From NCBI GenBank assembly GCA_021828475.1, contig JAJZIY010000005.1:50598-114597 (forward strand): a stretch of DNA of 64,000 nucleotides, written 5' to 3'. Origin of the DNA: Actinomycetes bacterium. GTDB taxonomy: Bacteria; Actinomycetota; Acidimicrobiia; Acidimicrobiales; Palsa-688. Shown piece after piece: positions 18,421 through 34,179 of the stretch. The number at the start of each line of letters is the position of its first letter. The stretch's first letter is position 1. The position numbers and the translations under genes are program-made. The notes beneath the pieces were generated by a model, which saw only the letters and a program-made list of their open reading frames with translations, had not been told where the DNA came from and made no database searches.

Positions 18421-20310
18421 CTACGCAGCCCCGGCCACGACCGGAGAAGCGGTGCCGACGGTAGGCGTGCCCTGGCCACCGGCGTCGCCGAAACCGGCAC
18501 AGGTGCCATTGGCGCTCACGAGCCAGTAGCCGTCGCCGTCAGCGGTGCGCACGATGGCTGTCACCGGCCCGGGCGACAGGCCCGCAGCCGAACCGTAGAA
18601 GACGGCGTCCCCGTAGGCGAAGACCGCTCCTTTGGAGGTGGCCAGCCAGTAGCCCTGGCCATCCGTGGTGACCACGACACCCACCACCTTGCCTGCCCGC
18701 CCGGGGTCGGTCATGCGCCCGTGATAGCGGGCGTCCCCGTAGGCGAAGACACCACCCCCCGACGCCGCCAGCCAGTAGCCCTTGCCGTCGGGGGTCGAGG
18801 CGATGCCGACGATGGGCGTGGCCAGGTGCAGGCCGGCTGTCGAGCCGTAGTAGCGGGCGTCCCCGTAGGCGAAGACACCACCCCCCGACGCCGCCAGCCA
18901 GTAGCCCTTGCCGTCGGGGGTCGAGGCGATGCCGACGATGGGCGTGGCCAGGTGCAGGCCGGCTGCCGAGCCGTAGTAGCGGGCCTCCCCGTAGGCTGAC
19001 ACCCGTCCCTTGGCCGTCACCAGCCAGTAGCCGGCGTCCCCTGGCGTGGCCGCCATGCCGACGACCCCGGACAGGCCCGTCCTGGCCTGGTACACCGATG
19101 TGGAGCCTGATGCCATGACCCTGCCGCCCCTGGTGACCAGCCTGTAGGGCCCCGGCGGGCCGCCGGCAGCGGCTCCGGTGCGAGGCGTGTCCACCAGGGC
19201 GAAGGTGGCGGGAGGAGATACCCCGGCAACGCTCGCGGTGACCACGTAACCGCCGGCACGGGTCCCGGCCACGAAGACCGGGGCTGTTGCCGTGCCCTTG
19301 GTGTCTGTCGTCACCACGACGCTGTGCCCACCCGGGGCGAAAACCCCGGTGGCACCGTACCCCGGGGCCGAGAAGGTCACCTCCGCCCCGGCGACCGGGT
19401 TGCCATCCGCGTCGGTCACCGTCACCGCCAAGGGTACGGCGAACGCCGTCCCTGCCACCGCCGCCTGGGAGGTGCCCACGCCGGCAGCCAGCGCGTCGGG
19501 GGGACCGGCCACGTCGGTCAGGGTGAAGGTGGCGGACGTGGCGCCCCCGACAATGGCCGTGACCGTGAAGGTGCCCGACGCCGTCCCGGCAATGAGCTGG
19601 GGCGTCGTAGCCGTACCGCTGTAGGTGCTCTGCACGCTCGCCGAGGTGCCGCCACCGGCGAAGTTGGCCGTCGCGCCGTTGTCAGCCACGATCTGGAAGA
19701 CGACACCGGCCCCGCTGATGGGGTCACCGAACGAGTCGGCTACGGACACCGACAGCGGCTGGGAGAAGCTCGTGCCCACAGTGGCCGACTGGCCCGAGCC
19801 GCCCTGCACGACAACCGTGCTGGCCACGCCGGCGGTCGAGTTCGTGAGCGTGAAGGTTGCGGTGAAGCCCTGCCCGCTGGCGACGACCGAGTACGAGCCC
19901 GCCTCTCCGTCGGCCGTGAGCGCCGGCGCAGTGGCCAACCCGTTGGTCGCCGTGGCGACGCTGACAGCCGACAGGCCACCTGAGAAGGTTGCCCCGGCCC
20001 CGGTGCCCGGCACGACGAACTCGACCTCCACGTTGGCGACCGGGCAGCCCCCGGTGTCGAGGGCCTGCACCTGCAGCGGGTCGGCGAGAGGCTCACCGAC
20101 CTTGGCGATCTGGGAGTTACCGCTGTACACGGTCAACCCGGCCAATTGCCCGGTGCAAGCGGCCCCGCCGGTGCCTGCCGCGCCGCCGGCACCTGCGGCG
20201 ACGGCCGCCGGGGCCCCGGCCAGTGCCGGCACCAGTACCAACCCGGCGCCCAGAGCGAGCAGGCCGGCAGAGACCTGCGCCCGCAGATGTCGGGCCCGAT
20301 GGGCGCTCAC
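18421..20310 (-). CDS. exported protein: Ig-like domains plus six C-terminal repeats
   Basis: The 629-residue protein has an N-terminal signal segment (SAGLLALGAGLVLVPALAGAPAAVAA). About residues 55-375 form three bacterial Ig-like (Big_1/invasin type) domains, recognisable by A-x-D-x-x-GNPVAGAEVTFSAP and T-x-G-x-A-x-x-P-x-x-x-AG-x-x-G-x-Y-x-V-x-A. The remainder is six units of the GYWL-x-x-x-GGGVFAYGDARYYGS repeat, two of them almost identical. The GTG start overlaps the TGA of the DUF5666 gene upstream (GTGA), so its translation should be coupled to the MacAB-like operon, of which it is the last gene. No enzyme motif is present; an extracellular structural or adhesive role is inferred from Ig-like domains. 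A short Cys-containing ending (NGTCAGFGDAG) closes the last repeat. Confidence 0.72.
   Translation of the reverse strand: MSAHRARHLRAQVSAGLLALGAGLVLVPALAGAPAAVAAGAGGAAGTGGAACTGQLAGLTVYSGNSQIAKVGEPLADPLQVQALDTGGCPVANVEVEFVVPGTGAGATFSGGLSAVSVATATNGLATAPALTADGEAGSYSVVASGQGFTATFTLTNSTAGVASTVVVQGGSGQSATVGTSFSQPLSVSVADSFGDPISGAGVVFQIVADNGATANFAGGGTSASVQSTYSGTATTPQLIAGTASGTFTVTAIVGGATSATFTLTDVAGPPDALAAGVGTSQAAVAGTAFAVPLAVTVTDADGNPVAGAEVTFSAPGYGATGVFAPGGHSVVVTTDTKGTATAPVFVAGTRAGGYVVTASVAGVSPPATFALVDTPRTGAAAGGPPGPYRLVTRGGRVMASGSTSVYQARTGLSGVVGMAATPGDAGYWLVTAKGRVSAYGEARYYGSAAGLHLATPIVGIASTPDGKGYWLAASGGGVFAYGDARYYGSTAGLHLATPIVGIASTPDGKGYWLAASGGGVFAYGDARYHGRMTDPGRAGKVVGVVVTTDGQGYWLATSKGAVFAYGDAVFYGSAAGLSPGPVTAIVRTADGDGYWLVSANGTCAGFGDAGGQGTPTVGTASPVVAGAA
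18725..18976 (-). repeat. two tandem near-identical 126-bp units
   Basis: The stretches 18725-18850 and 18851-18976 are nearly identical and encode two consecutive 42-residue C-terminal repeats (GYWLAASGGGVFAYGDAR-type). Their identity at synonymous positions shows recent duplication, in contrast with the diverged neighbouring units. Confidence 0.85.
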
Positions 20311-21419
20311 GATGCCGCTCCCGTGTTGACCAGGGCACTGCCGGTACCCGCAGGGGCGCCGAGCGCCTGGCTACCGGCACCCGCTGCAGGCAAGCGGCCG
20401 CCGAAGAAGCCGGCACCGCCTCCCACCCCGAGCCCGGTGTCACAGCTGCCTCCCGTGGGCGGGGCCACACTGAGCCGGGTGGCGGTGACAGCACCGATCG
20501 CGTTGGCGCTACCGAACGCGGTAGCGCACTCCCCCACCTTCAAGGAGGCGACCGTCGCCGTGCCCACTCTCTGGTACCTGGTCGTGCCACCCACCACGAC
20601 GGCGATCGTCGTGGCCGCCGGCCTTGTGGTGGACGTGGCGGTGGTGGACGTGGCGGTGGTGGACGTGGCGGTGGTGGACTTGGACGTCGCCGCACCAGAG
20701 CTGAGGTGGAAGCTCCTCAGGAAGCCGCTCACCTCGATGGTGGTTCCGGACACGGACTTCACGGTGCCTGTCACCGTGCGCACGTCCGCCAGCCGGGCCG
20801 GCAAGGAGCCCCGACTGCCCGTCGGGCGGGTGAAGGTGCCGGCGCGCCCGGACCGCTCGGAGCCGTAACGGCCCCCACCCTGGCCGAAGGCGGTGCACGA
20901 GCCGCCCGTGCCGGAGACAAGAACCACCGAAGTGGCGGCCAGCCCGCTGCCGCCGCTGCCGGCGCTCCTGGTCCCGCTGGCCGTCACGCACTCACCGGGC
21001 TTGACCGCTGACAGAGTCACGTCAGCGGTGGCGGATATCCGGGTCTTGGCAGTGACCTCGACCGTCGTCTGTCCCGACTGGGTGTTCTGCACTTCCAGGC
21101 TGTTGCCCGAGATGCTGGCGATGGTGCCCGAAGCCGCTGGCCCGGCAAAGGTCGCGCGAGCGCCGCCACCAGGCCGGCCGGAAGCCCACGCCGTGGCGGC
21201 ACTCGTGGTGGTTGTCGACCCGCCGGTTGTCGACCCGCTTGTGACCGCCCCCGTCGTTGTCGCCTGCGACTTTACGGCCACTTGTCCGCTGCCGCCTGCA
21301 CCTCCGCAGGCGCTCAGCACAGCTGCCGACAGGACCAGCACGGCCGCACCAGCGGCCTGGGGCCCGGGGCCTGTCCGGCGCCAGGCCCGGCCACGTCGCC
21401 GGGCGAGCGCATTCGTCAT
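20307..21419 (-). CDS. DUF5666-type lipoprotein
   Basis: A 370-residue exported protein with a lipobox-like LSACGG near residue 38, so probably a lipoprotein. A Thr/Ser-rich linker (TTTGAVTSGSTTGGSTTTT) is followed by two or three small beta-rich units of the DUF5666 type: GTIASISGNSLEVQ with TVEVTAKT and LSAVKPGECVTASG, then GTVKSVSGTTIEVSG and LKVGECATAFG. Such domains bind no known ligand with certainty. The start at ATG 21419 has AGGAGG six bases upstream. It lies 31 bases after the permease gene and overlaps the next gene by GTGA, so it belongs to the exporter operon. Confidence 0.7.
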   Translation of the reverse strand: MTNALARRRGRAWRRTGPGPQAAGAAVLVLSAAVLSACGGAGGSGQVAVKSQATTTGAVTSGSTTGGSTTTTSAATAWASGRPGGGARATFAGPAASGTIASISGNSLEVQNTQSGQTTVEVTAKTRISATADVTLSAVKPGECVTASGTRSAGSGGSGLAATSVVLVSGTGGSCTAFGQGGGRYGSERSGRAGTFTRPTGSRGSLPARLADVRTVTGTVKSVSGTTIEVSGFLRSFHLSSGAATSKSTTATSTTATSTTATSTTRPAATTIAVVVGGTTRYQRVGTATVASLKVGECATAFGSANAIGAVTATRLSVAPPTGGSCDTGLGVGGGAGFFGGRLPAAGAGSQALGAPAGTGSALVNTGAAS

Positions 21420-21450
21420 TTGCTTCCTCCTGGGGATGGTCGGTGGAGCA

Positions 21451-22671
21451 CTACTCGCTCCGCAACGCTTCTATGGGTGCCAGGCGGGCGGCACGCGATG
21501 CCGGGTAGACACCGAACACGACGCCGATCACCATCGCAACCGCAACCGAACCGAGCGCGGCAGGCACGGAGATGTCGATCTGGTTGGATATGAAGTGGGG
21601 CACGATCGCTGCAGCCGCTATACCGAGGGCGGCACCGGCTATGCCCCCCGTGAGGCCGAGTGCCGACGCCTCGACGAGGAACTGACGCCGGACCATGGCG
21701 GGCGTAGCTCCCAACGCCTTGCGCAGCCCGATCTCACGTACGCGCTCGGTCACCGAGACGAGCATGATGTTCATGACCCCGATGCCCCCGACCAGCAGCG
21801 AGATGGCAGCTATGCCGGCCAGCAGGAACGTCAGCGCGCTGTTGACCGAGCTCGCCGTCTGCACCAGCGATGTCTGGCTGGTGATGGTGAAGTCGGCATT
21901 GGCCGGGTCGGTTATGTCGTGCAGGGCGAGGAGCTCGTCGGTCGCCTCGGTGTAGGCCGCACCCATGGTGGAGCCCGACGTGGCCTCGAGGTAGATGTTG
22001 TCCACCGTCGGGGTACCCGTCAGGTCCTCCTGCGCCGTGGTGACCGGCACCACTGCCATGTCGTCCTCGTTGGTGGACGAGGACGAACTGCCTGCAGTGT
22101 TGAGCACCCCGGTCACCGTGAAGGGCACGCTGCCGATGTCGATGGTCTGGCCCACGGGGTTGAACAGGCCCAGCTCCTGGGCTGTCGTGGATCCGAGGAC
22201 GACAACATTGGCGTCCGTCTTGACGTCTGTTGCGGTGAAGAACGACCCGAGCGCCATGGAACGCCCTCGCACCTGCAGCCAGTTGGTCGTGCTGCCGATC
22301 ACCTGGGTTGTCCAGTTGGTGCTTCCCGCCACCAGGTTGGCCGCCGTCTGGACCTGCGGGGCCACCGCCTTCACATCGGGGCAGTCACGTTTGTTGCCCA
22401 GCGCCTGTGCGTTGGCATAGGTGAGTGTCGACGCGCTCCCGAAGCCGCCCCTGACGAGGCCGGTGGAGGTGCTGCCCGGGCTGACGATGAGCAGGTTGGT
22501 GCCGAGCGAGGTGATGGCGGAGTTGACCTGGGCCGTTGCCCCCTCGCCCAACCCCACGGTGAGGATCACCGCTGCGATGCCGATGAGGATCCCGAGGACC
22601 GTGAGGCCCGACCGCAGCCTGTGGCCGACAATGGCGTCGAAACCCGAGCGCAGCGTTTCCCACCAGGTCAT
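21451..22671 (-). CDS. ABC transporter permease, MacB/FtsX family
   Basis: A 406-residue permease with the MacB plan: one N-terminal membrane helix (about residues 20-45, GLTVLGILIGIAAVILTVGLGEGA), a large extracytoplasmic MacB_PCD domain of about 220 residues, and three C-terminal helices including GGIGVMNIMLVSVTERVREIGLRKALGA, a diagnostic FtsX motif. MacB-type pumps work by mechanotransmission and move substrates outside the membrane rather than through it. Start ATG overlaps the ATPase stop (ATGA). Partners are the ATPase and adaptor upstream. Substrate unknown; the operon context suggests exported or surface proteins, peptides or lipids. Confidence 0.85.
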   Translation of the reverse strand: MTWWETLRSGFDAIVGHRLRSGLTVLGILIGIAAVILTVGLGEGATAQVNSAITSLGTNLLIVSPGSTSTGLVRGGFGSASTLTYANAQALGNKRDCPDVKAVAPQVQTAANLVAGSTNWTTQVIGSTTNWLQVRGRSMALGSFFTATDVKTDANVVVLGSTTAQELGLFNPVGQTIDIGSVPFTVTGVLNTAGSSSSSTNEDDMAVVPVTTAQEDLTGTPTVDNIYLEATSGSTMGAAYTEATDELLALHDITDPANADFTITSQTSLVQTASSVNSALTFLLAGIAAISLLVGGIGVMNIMLVSVTERVREIGLRKALGATPAMVRRQFLVEASALGLTGGIAGAALGIAAAAIVPHFISNQIDISVPAALGSVAVAMVIGVVFGVYPASRAARLAPIEALRSE

Positions 22672-23444
22672 GCCGCCACCTCGCCGTCATCTATGAACCG
22701 CCCGTCGCGAAAGCGCATGACCCGCTCGGCCGCCTGAGCCACGTCGTTCTCGTGGGTGATGAGCACGATGGTCCGGCCGGCCCGGTGCAGGCCGTCCAGC
22801 ATGGCCAGCACGTCGGCACTCGAACGCGAGTCCAGGTTGCCCGTCGGCTCGTCGGCCAGCAGCAGGTCCGGCTCGGTGACCAGTGCCCGCGCCACCGCCA
22901 CCCGTTGCTGTTGGCCCCCAGACAGCTGGTTTGGACGGTGTTCCAGCCGGTTTGACAAGCCCACCTGCTCCAGTGCGGCCAGGGCGCGGGCCTTGCGCTC
23001 GTGACGGGGCACCCCGGCGTATATCAGCGGAAGCTCGACGTTCCTCCACGCGCTGAGGCGAGGTAGCAGGTGGAACTGCTGGAACACGAACCCGATACGG
23101 CGGTTGCGCACCTCGGCCAGGTTGACCTCGTCCATGCGGCTGACATCGGTCCCGGCCAGTAGGTAGCGGCCCGATGTCGGTGTGTCCAGACAGCCCAGGA
23201 TGTGCATGAAAGTGGACTTGCCCGAGCCGGACGGCCCGACGATGGATATGTACTCGCCTGGCATGACAGCGACCGAGACACCCCTGAGCGCGTGGACCGG
23301 CTCGGCCCCGGTCGGGTAGGTCTTCCAAATGTTGTCGAAGCTGACCAGGGCCTGCTGGCGCCGGCCGCCGGCGATGAGGGTGCCGCCGGCAGGCAACGGC
23401 GGCTCCTGGCCGGTGGCCGGTGGAACGAGCCCGTCCGTGCTCAC
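22668..23444 (-). CDS. ABC transporter ATP-binding protein, MacB/LolD type
   Basis: A 258-residue ATPase with Walker A GPSGSGKS (residues 70-77), Q-loop FVFQQFHLLPRL, signature LSGGQ (174-178), Walker B LLLADEPTGNLDS (about 194-206) and switch histidine in LITHEND. The TGNLDS ending of Walker B and the QFHLLPRLSAWRNVELP segment are typical of the MacB/LolD/FtsE group. An N-terminal tail of about 30 residues precedes the domain. It overlaps the adaptor gene before it and the permease after it by ATGA. Confidence 0.9.
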   Translation of the reverse strand: MSTDGLVPPATGQEPPLPAGGTLIAGGRRQQALVSFDNIWKTYPTGAEPVHALRGVSVAVMPGEYISIVGPSGSGKSTFMHILGCLDTPTSGRYLLAGTDVSRMDEVNLAEVRNRRIGFVFQQFHLLPRLSAWRNVELPLIYAGVPRHERKARALAALEQVGLSNRLEHRPNQLSGGQQQRVAVARALVTEPDLLLADEPTGNLDSRSSADVLAMLDGLHRAGRTIVLITHENDVAQAAERVMRFRDGRFIDDGEVAA

Positions 23445-26008
23445 CCGCCGGCTCCAGCACGGCTGAAGCGGGCGAAGCCGCCGCCGCCCCCGAGGCCCCC
23501 GCCGAGACCACCGCCGAGGCCACCGAAACGGCCCGAGGTGCTGCCGCTGCCAGCGGACGCCGTAGATGCGCTGAGCGAAGCCAGCACGACCTGCTGGCCC
23601 GAGGTGAGCCCGCTGGTGACCTGCGTCTCGGCCGACCCGCTGGCGCCCACCGTCACGACCCGCCGCTGCTCCTTGCCGTTCTCGAGCACTTCGACGTAGG
23701 ACGTGCTGCCGAGCGTGTGGACGGCACTGGTCGGCACGACCAGGACATTGCTCACCTGCTTCACCACCAGTTCGACGGTGGCGCTGTCGCCTGCGTACAA
23801 GCCGCCCGGCGAGCCGGTCACCGAGATCGTCACCGGGAAGCTGGTGACACCGCTCGAGGTCGTGCCCTGGGTATCGAAGGCGGTGACGACACCGTAAGCG
23901 CTCGTAGTGGCGCCAGACGGCGTTATCACCGCCTGCTCGCCGTCCTGGACCTCGCCGATCTGACTGGTCGTGACCTCGGCGTTCACGATGTAGTGGCCGG
24001 CGGGCTCGATCACGACTTCGGCAGAAGAGGAGCTACTGGAGGACGAGCTGCCCGAGGACGAGCTGCCCGAGGACGAGCTGCCCGAGGACGAGCTGCCCGA
24101 GGACGAGCTGCCCGAGGACGAGCTGCCCGAGGACGAGCCCGTTCCGGAGGAGGTGGCCGTTCCGGAGGAGGTGGCCGTTCCGGAGGAGGTGGCCGTTCCG
24201 GAGGAGGTGGCCGGGGCAGCGACCACCGAGCCGTTCACGGTTGTCGTACCAGAGGACACGCTCTGGCCGGGGGACACGGCCAGGCTGACGACCGTCCCGG
24301 CAATCGGGGACCGCAGAGTGGCCTCCGAAAGGCTCTGCTGGTCCTGCGCGACCGTCACCTTTGCGGCCACGATGGCGGCCTGGTCGGCCTGCAGGGTGCT
24401 GGGCTGGCTGGCAGCCGCAACCGACGCGCTGGTCTGGTCCTGGCCGAGCTGCTGGCGGGCCGTAGCCAGGGCGGACTGTGCCTGGGAAAGAGATTGCTGG
24501 TTCTTCTGCCCCGTGCTGGCGACGTTCTCCTGCGCCGTGGCGACCGCCTGGTTGTCCTTCTGCACGGTGCTGACCAGGTTGCTCTGCGCCGTCGCCACCG
24601 CCTGGCGGTCCTTGCCGAGTGCGCTGGAAAGGTTGCTCTGCGCCGTCCCGATCGCCTGCTGGTCCTTTTCGAGTGTGCTGGTCAGGTTGCGCTGGGCCGT
24701 CCCGATGGCCTGCTGGTCCTTGGACAGGGTGGCCGAGACGCTGAGCTGCGCGCTCGAGATGGCCTGCTGGTCCTTGGAGAGAGTCGTCGACTCGCTCAAC
24801 TCGGCGGTGGAGATGGCCTGCTGGTCCTTGGTCACCCCCTGCTGCGCGGCGGTGACGGCTTGCTGGTCGGAGGTGACCCGCGACTGATCTGAGGTGACCT
24901 GGCTCTGGTCCGTGGCACACAGGCCCGTGCCGGAGGAGGCGCCGGTAGCCGACGAGGCACCGCCCGAGCCGGCGCTGCCTGTGGCCATGACTGCACCGAC
25001 GGCCCCGGTGCCCTGGCAGTCGATGGCCTCCTTCTGCTGCGCCGCAACCAGGGTGGCCTGGTCGACGGACATCGTCGTACGGTCACCGGCCAGGCTGGCC
25101 TGGTCCGTGGCCAGCTGGCCCTTGGCCTGGGCAACGCTCTGCGCCGTTGTCGTACGGTCCGTCTTCATCTGCTGTTGGGCGGCGAGGACCTGGGCAGCGC
25201 CACTCGTCCTGTCCGACGCCAGCTGCGACTTGGCGTCCGACAGCGCCTGGCCGAGCGATGCCGTGTCCGACGCCAGCTGCGACTTGGCGTCCGACACTGC
25301 CTGGCCGAGCGATGCCGTGTCCGACGCCAGCTGCGACTTGGCGTCCGACACTGCCTGGCCGAGCGATGCCGTGTCCGACGCCAGCTGCGACTTGGCCTGG
25401 GAGACGCTCTGGTTGGCCTGCCCGAGCGCCAGCGAGTTGGAGCTCCTTGTGTAGGAGATGTTGGACTGGTCCTGGCTCAGTGACGACTGCGCGTTGGTCA
25501 CCGTGTCGTTGGCCGAGGTCACTGACTGGGCCGCCTGGTCGGTAGCCAGCTTGACCTCCGCGTTGGCGAGGGTGGACCGGGCCTGCAGGAGCTGGGCCCG
25601 CAACTGGTTGCTCGTCAAAGTGGCAAGTACCTGCCCGGTGCCCACTTTCGCCCCGGACTTCACCCCTACGGTCGACACCGTCCCGGCGACGGCAAAGTTG
25701 ACATCCGCCTCGGTCGCCGGAGCGATGGTCCCGGTGGTGGAAGAGGTCTGGCGGATACTGCCGACTGTGACAGTGGCAGTGCGGAAGCCGGAACCGCCTG
25801 ACGACCGTGTGGTCAGGTAGTAGGTAGCACCCCCGGCTGCCAGGACGACGGCACCGAGGACTGCGCCACCGGTGCGCAAACGGCGGCGACGCCACCGCCG
25901 CGGTGCCTGCGGGACCGGCCCTGCATCTCCATCGGTCGCCGGCCCGTACTCCCATGTCGGCACGACGCCCCGGGGAGGCGCCTCGCCCTCTTCGGGTGCC
26001 AGGGTCAT
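23441..26008 (-). CDS. MacA/HlyD-like adaptor with very long coiled coil and Ser-rich linker
   Basis: An 855-residue, membrane-anchored adaptor (helix about residues 35-52) with the HlyD/MacA order. First a biotinyl-lipoyl half motif (ADVNFAVAGTVSTVGVKSGAKVGTGQVLATL), then about 450 residues of Gln/Ser/Ala/Asp-rich coiled coil, the second lipoyl half (EATLRSPIAGTVVSLAVSPGQSVSSG), a Thr/Ser/Gly-rich linker with GSSSS repeats, and a beta-barrel and membrane-proximal part (GDSATVELVVKQVSNVLVVPTSAVHT). Typical MacA proteins have about 370-400 residues, so this coil and linker are exceptional. A cysteine pair flanks the mid-coil loop (DCQGTGAV to GLCATD). ATG 26008 has AGGTG six bases upstream; in-frame GTG 26059 and ATG 26050 have no ribosome site. 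First gene of the operon. Confidence 0.8.
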   Translation of the reverse strand: MTLAPEEGEAPPRGVVPTWEYGPATDGDAGPVPQAPRRWRRRRLRTGGAVLGAVVLAAGGATYYLTTRSSGGSGFRTATVTVGSIRQTSSTTGTIAPATEADVNFAVAGTVSTVGVKSGAKVGTGQVLATLTSNQLRAQLLQARSTLANAEVKLATDQAAQSVTSANDTVTNAQSSLSQDQSNISYTRSSNSLALGQANQSVSQAKSQLASDTASLGQAVSDAKSQLASDTASLGQAVSDAKSQLASDTASLGQALSDAKSQLASDRTSGAAQVLAAQQQMKTDRTTTAQSVAQAKGQLATDQASLAGDRTTMSVDQATLVAAQQKEAIDCQGTGAVGAVMATGSAGSGGASSATGASSGTGLCATDQSQVTSDQSRVTSDQQAVTAAQQGVTKDQQAISTAELSESTTLSKDQQAISSAQLSVSATLSKDQQAIGTAQRNLTSTLEKDQQAIGTAQSNLSSALGKDRQAVATAQSNLVSTVQKDNQAVATAQENVASTGQKNQQSLSQAQSALATARQQLGQDQTSASVAAASQPSTLQADQAAIVAAKVTVAQDQQSLSEATLRSPIAGTVVSLAVSPGQSVSSGTTTVNGSVVAAPATSSGTATSSGTATSSGTATSSGTGSSSGSSSSGSSSSGSSSSGSSSSGSSSSGSSSSSSSSSAEVVIEPAGHYIVNAEVTTSQIGEVQDGEQAVITPSGATTSAYGVVTAFDTQGTTSSGVTSFPVTISVTGSPGGLYAGDSATVELVVKQVSNVLVVPTSAVHTLGSTSYVEVLENGKEQRRVVTVGASGSAETQVTSGLTSGQQVVLASLSASTASAGSGSTSGRFGGLGGGLGGGLGGGGGFARFSRAGAGG
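24042..24137 (-). repeat. 15-bp tandem repeat encoding (GSSSS)n
   Basis: A 15-bp unit (gacgagctgcccgag on the plus strand) is repeated about six times in perfect phase with the reading frame, encoding GSSSS copies in the adaptor linker. Confidence 0.85.
24140..24212 (-). repeat. 18-bp tandem repeat encoding (TATSSG)n
   Basis: Four copies of an 18-bp unit follow the 15-bp array and encode TSSGTA units. The unit length is a multiple of three, so copy changes would alter linker length without frameshift. Confidence 0.85.
25211..25402 (-). repeat. 54-bp tandem repeat encoding 18-residue coiled-coil units
   Basis: Near-identical copies begin at 25211, 25265, 25319 and 25373 (period 54). They encode the KSQLASDTASLGQAVSDA unit of the adaptor coiled coil, the last copy being partial. 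Eighteen residues is close to five helical turns. Confidence 0.85.
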
Positions 26009-26240
26009 GGCACGCACCTGCAACTTGACTGGTTCACGTCCCCTGACCATAAGGATCACTTGTCAAACGACAGTTAAGGAGGGCTGAAGGTTAGGTTAAG
26101 GGCCGGATGTGGTGAGGCCACGCTGGCTTGGCGACGCCACCCAGGACGCGCCACGGCCCGCCTCTTGCGCCCCTCGGAGCGGGGTGCAGAGGCGGGCCGT
26201 GCCCGTCTACCTGTGCCAGCGGCGGTCGCCGCTGCGTGCG
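26009..26240. promoter_or_regulatory. gap between rpoC and the exporter operon
   Basis: This 232-base gap holds the rpoC terminator (26152-26201) and the upstream region of the adaptor gene. Around 26050-26100 the DNA is notably AT-richer than its surroundings and contains GTTAAG (26073-26078), GTTAG (26090-26094) and GTTAAG (26095-26100), a direct-repeat pattern that could be a regulator site. On the minus strand TTGACA lies at 26066-26061, but no good -10 element follows at the usual distance. Confidence 0.35.
26152..26201 (-). terminator. terminator hairpin after rpoC
   Basis: A perfect 14-bp outer stem (26152-26165 with 26188-26201) with an inner CCCC/GGGG stem lies 40 bases after the rpoC stop. 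It lacks a strong T-run on the minus strand, as is common in high-GC actinobacteria. Confidence 0.65.
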
Positions 26241-30305
<4,065 letters not shown>

Positions 30306-30308
30306 CGC

Positions 30309-33884
<3,576 letters not shown>

Positions 33885-33979
33885 GGACTACTCCTTGGAA
33901 GATGCGGTGGCCACAGGCGCGCGCCAAACCACGGTCCTAAACAGCAAGGACGCGGACAGAGAGGGCACGGCAACTGACC

Positions 33980-34009
33980 ACTATACAACGGGCGGCGTGG
34001 ACGCGGCAA
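33980..34009 (-). promoter_or_regulatory. rpoB proximal promoter (P2)
   Basis: TTGCCG (34009-34004), an 18-base spacer and TATAGT (33985-33980) on the minus strand. The -10 element is close to consensus. Confidence 0.5.
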
Positions 34010-34045
34010 GCGCAAGGCGCACGCATCTCTCGCACTCCTATTGAC

Positions 34046-34074
34046 AGGGTAAGCGAGCGTGCCCGAGTGGTCAA
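34046..34074 (-). promoter_or_regulatory. rpoB distal promoter (P1)
   Basis: TTGACC (34074-34069), a 17-base spacer and TACCCT (34051-34046) on the minus strand. Confidence 0.5.
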
Positions 34075-34179
34075 GCAATTGTGGCCCCGAGGAGGCCCTG
34101 CCGGGCTCGCACCCCGCCCCACCTGCGCCTTTGGGTAGGCGGGGTGGAGCGGGAACGAGCGGGTACTGCGCCGAAGCGC

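Noticed and set aside
18725..18976. 126-bp duplication as a mobile element or CRISPR
   Set aside because: It matches exactly one protein repeat unit, with no transposase, terminal inverted repeats or spacers.
24042..24212. Short tandem repeats as a CRISPR array
   Set aside because: Units are directly adjacent without spacers, in frame, and encode a Ser/Gly linker.
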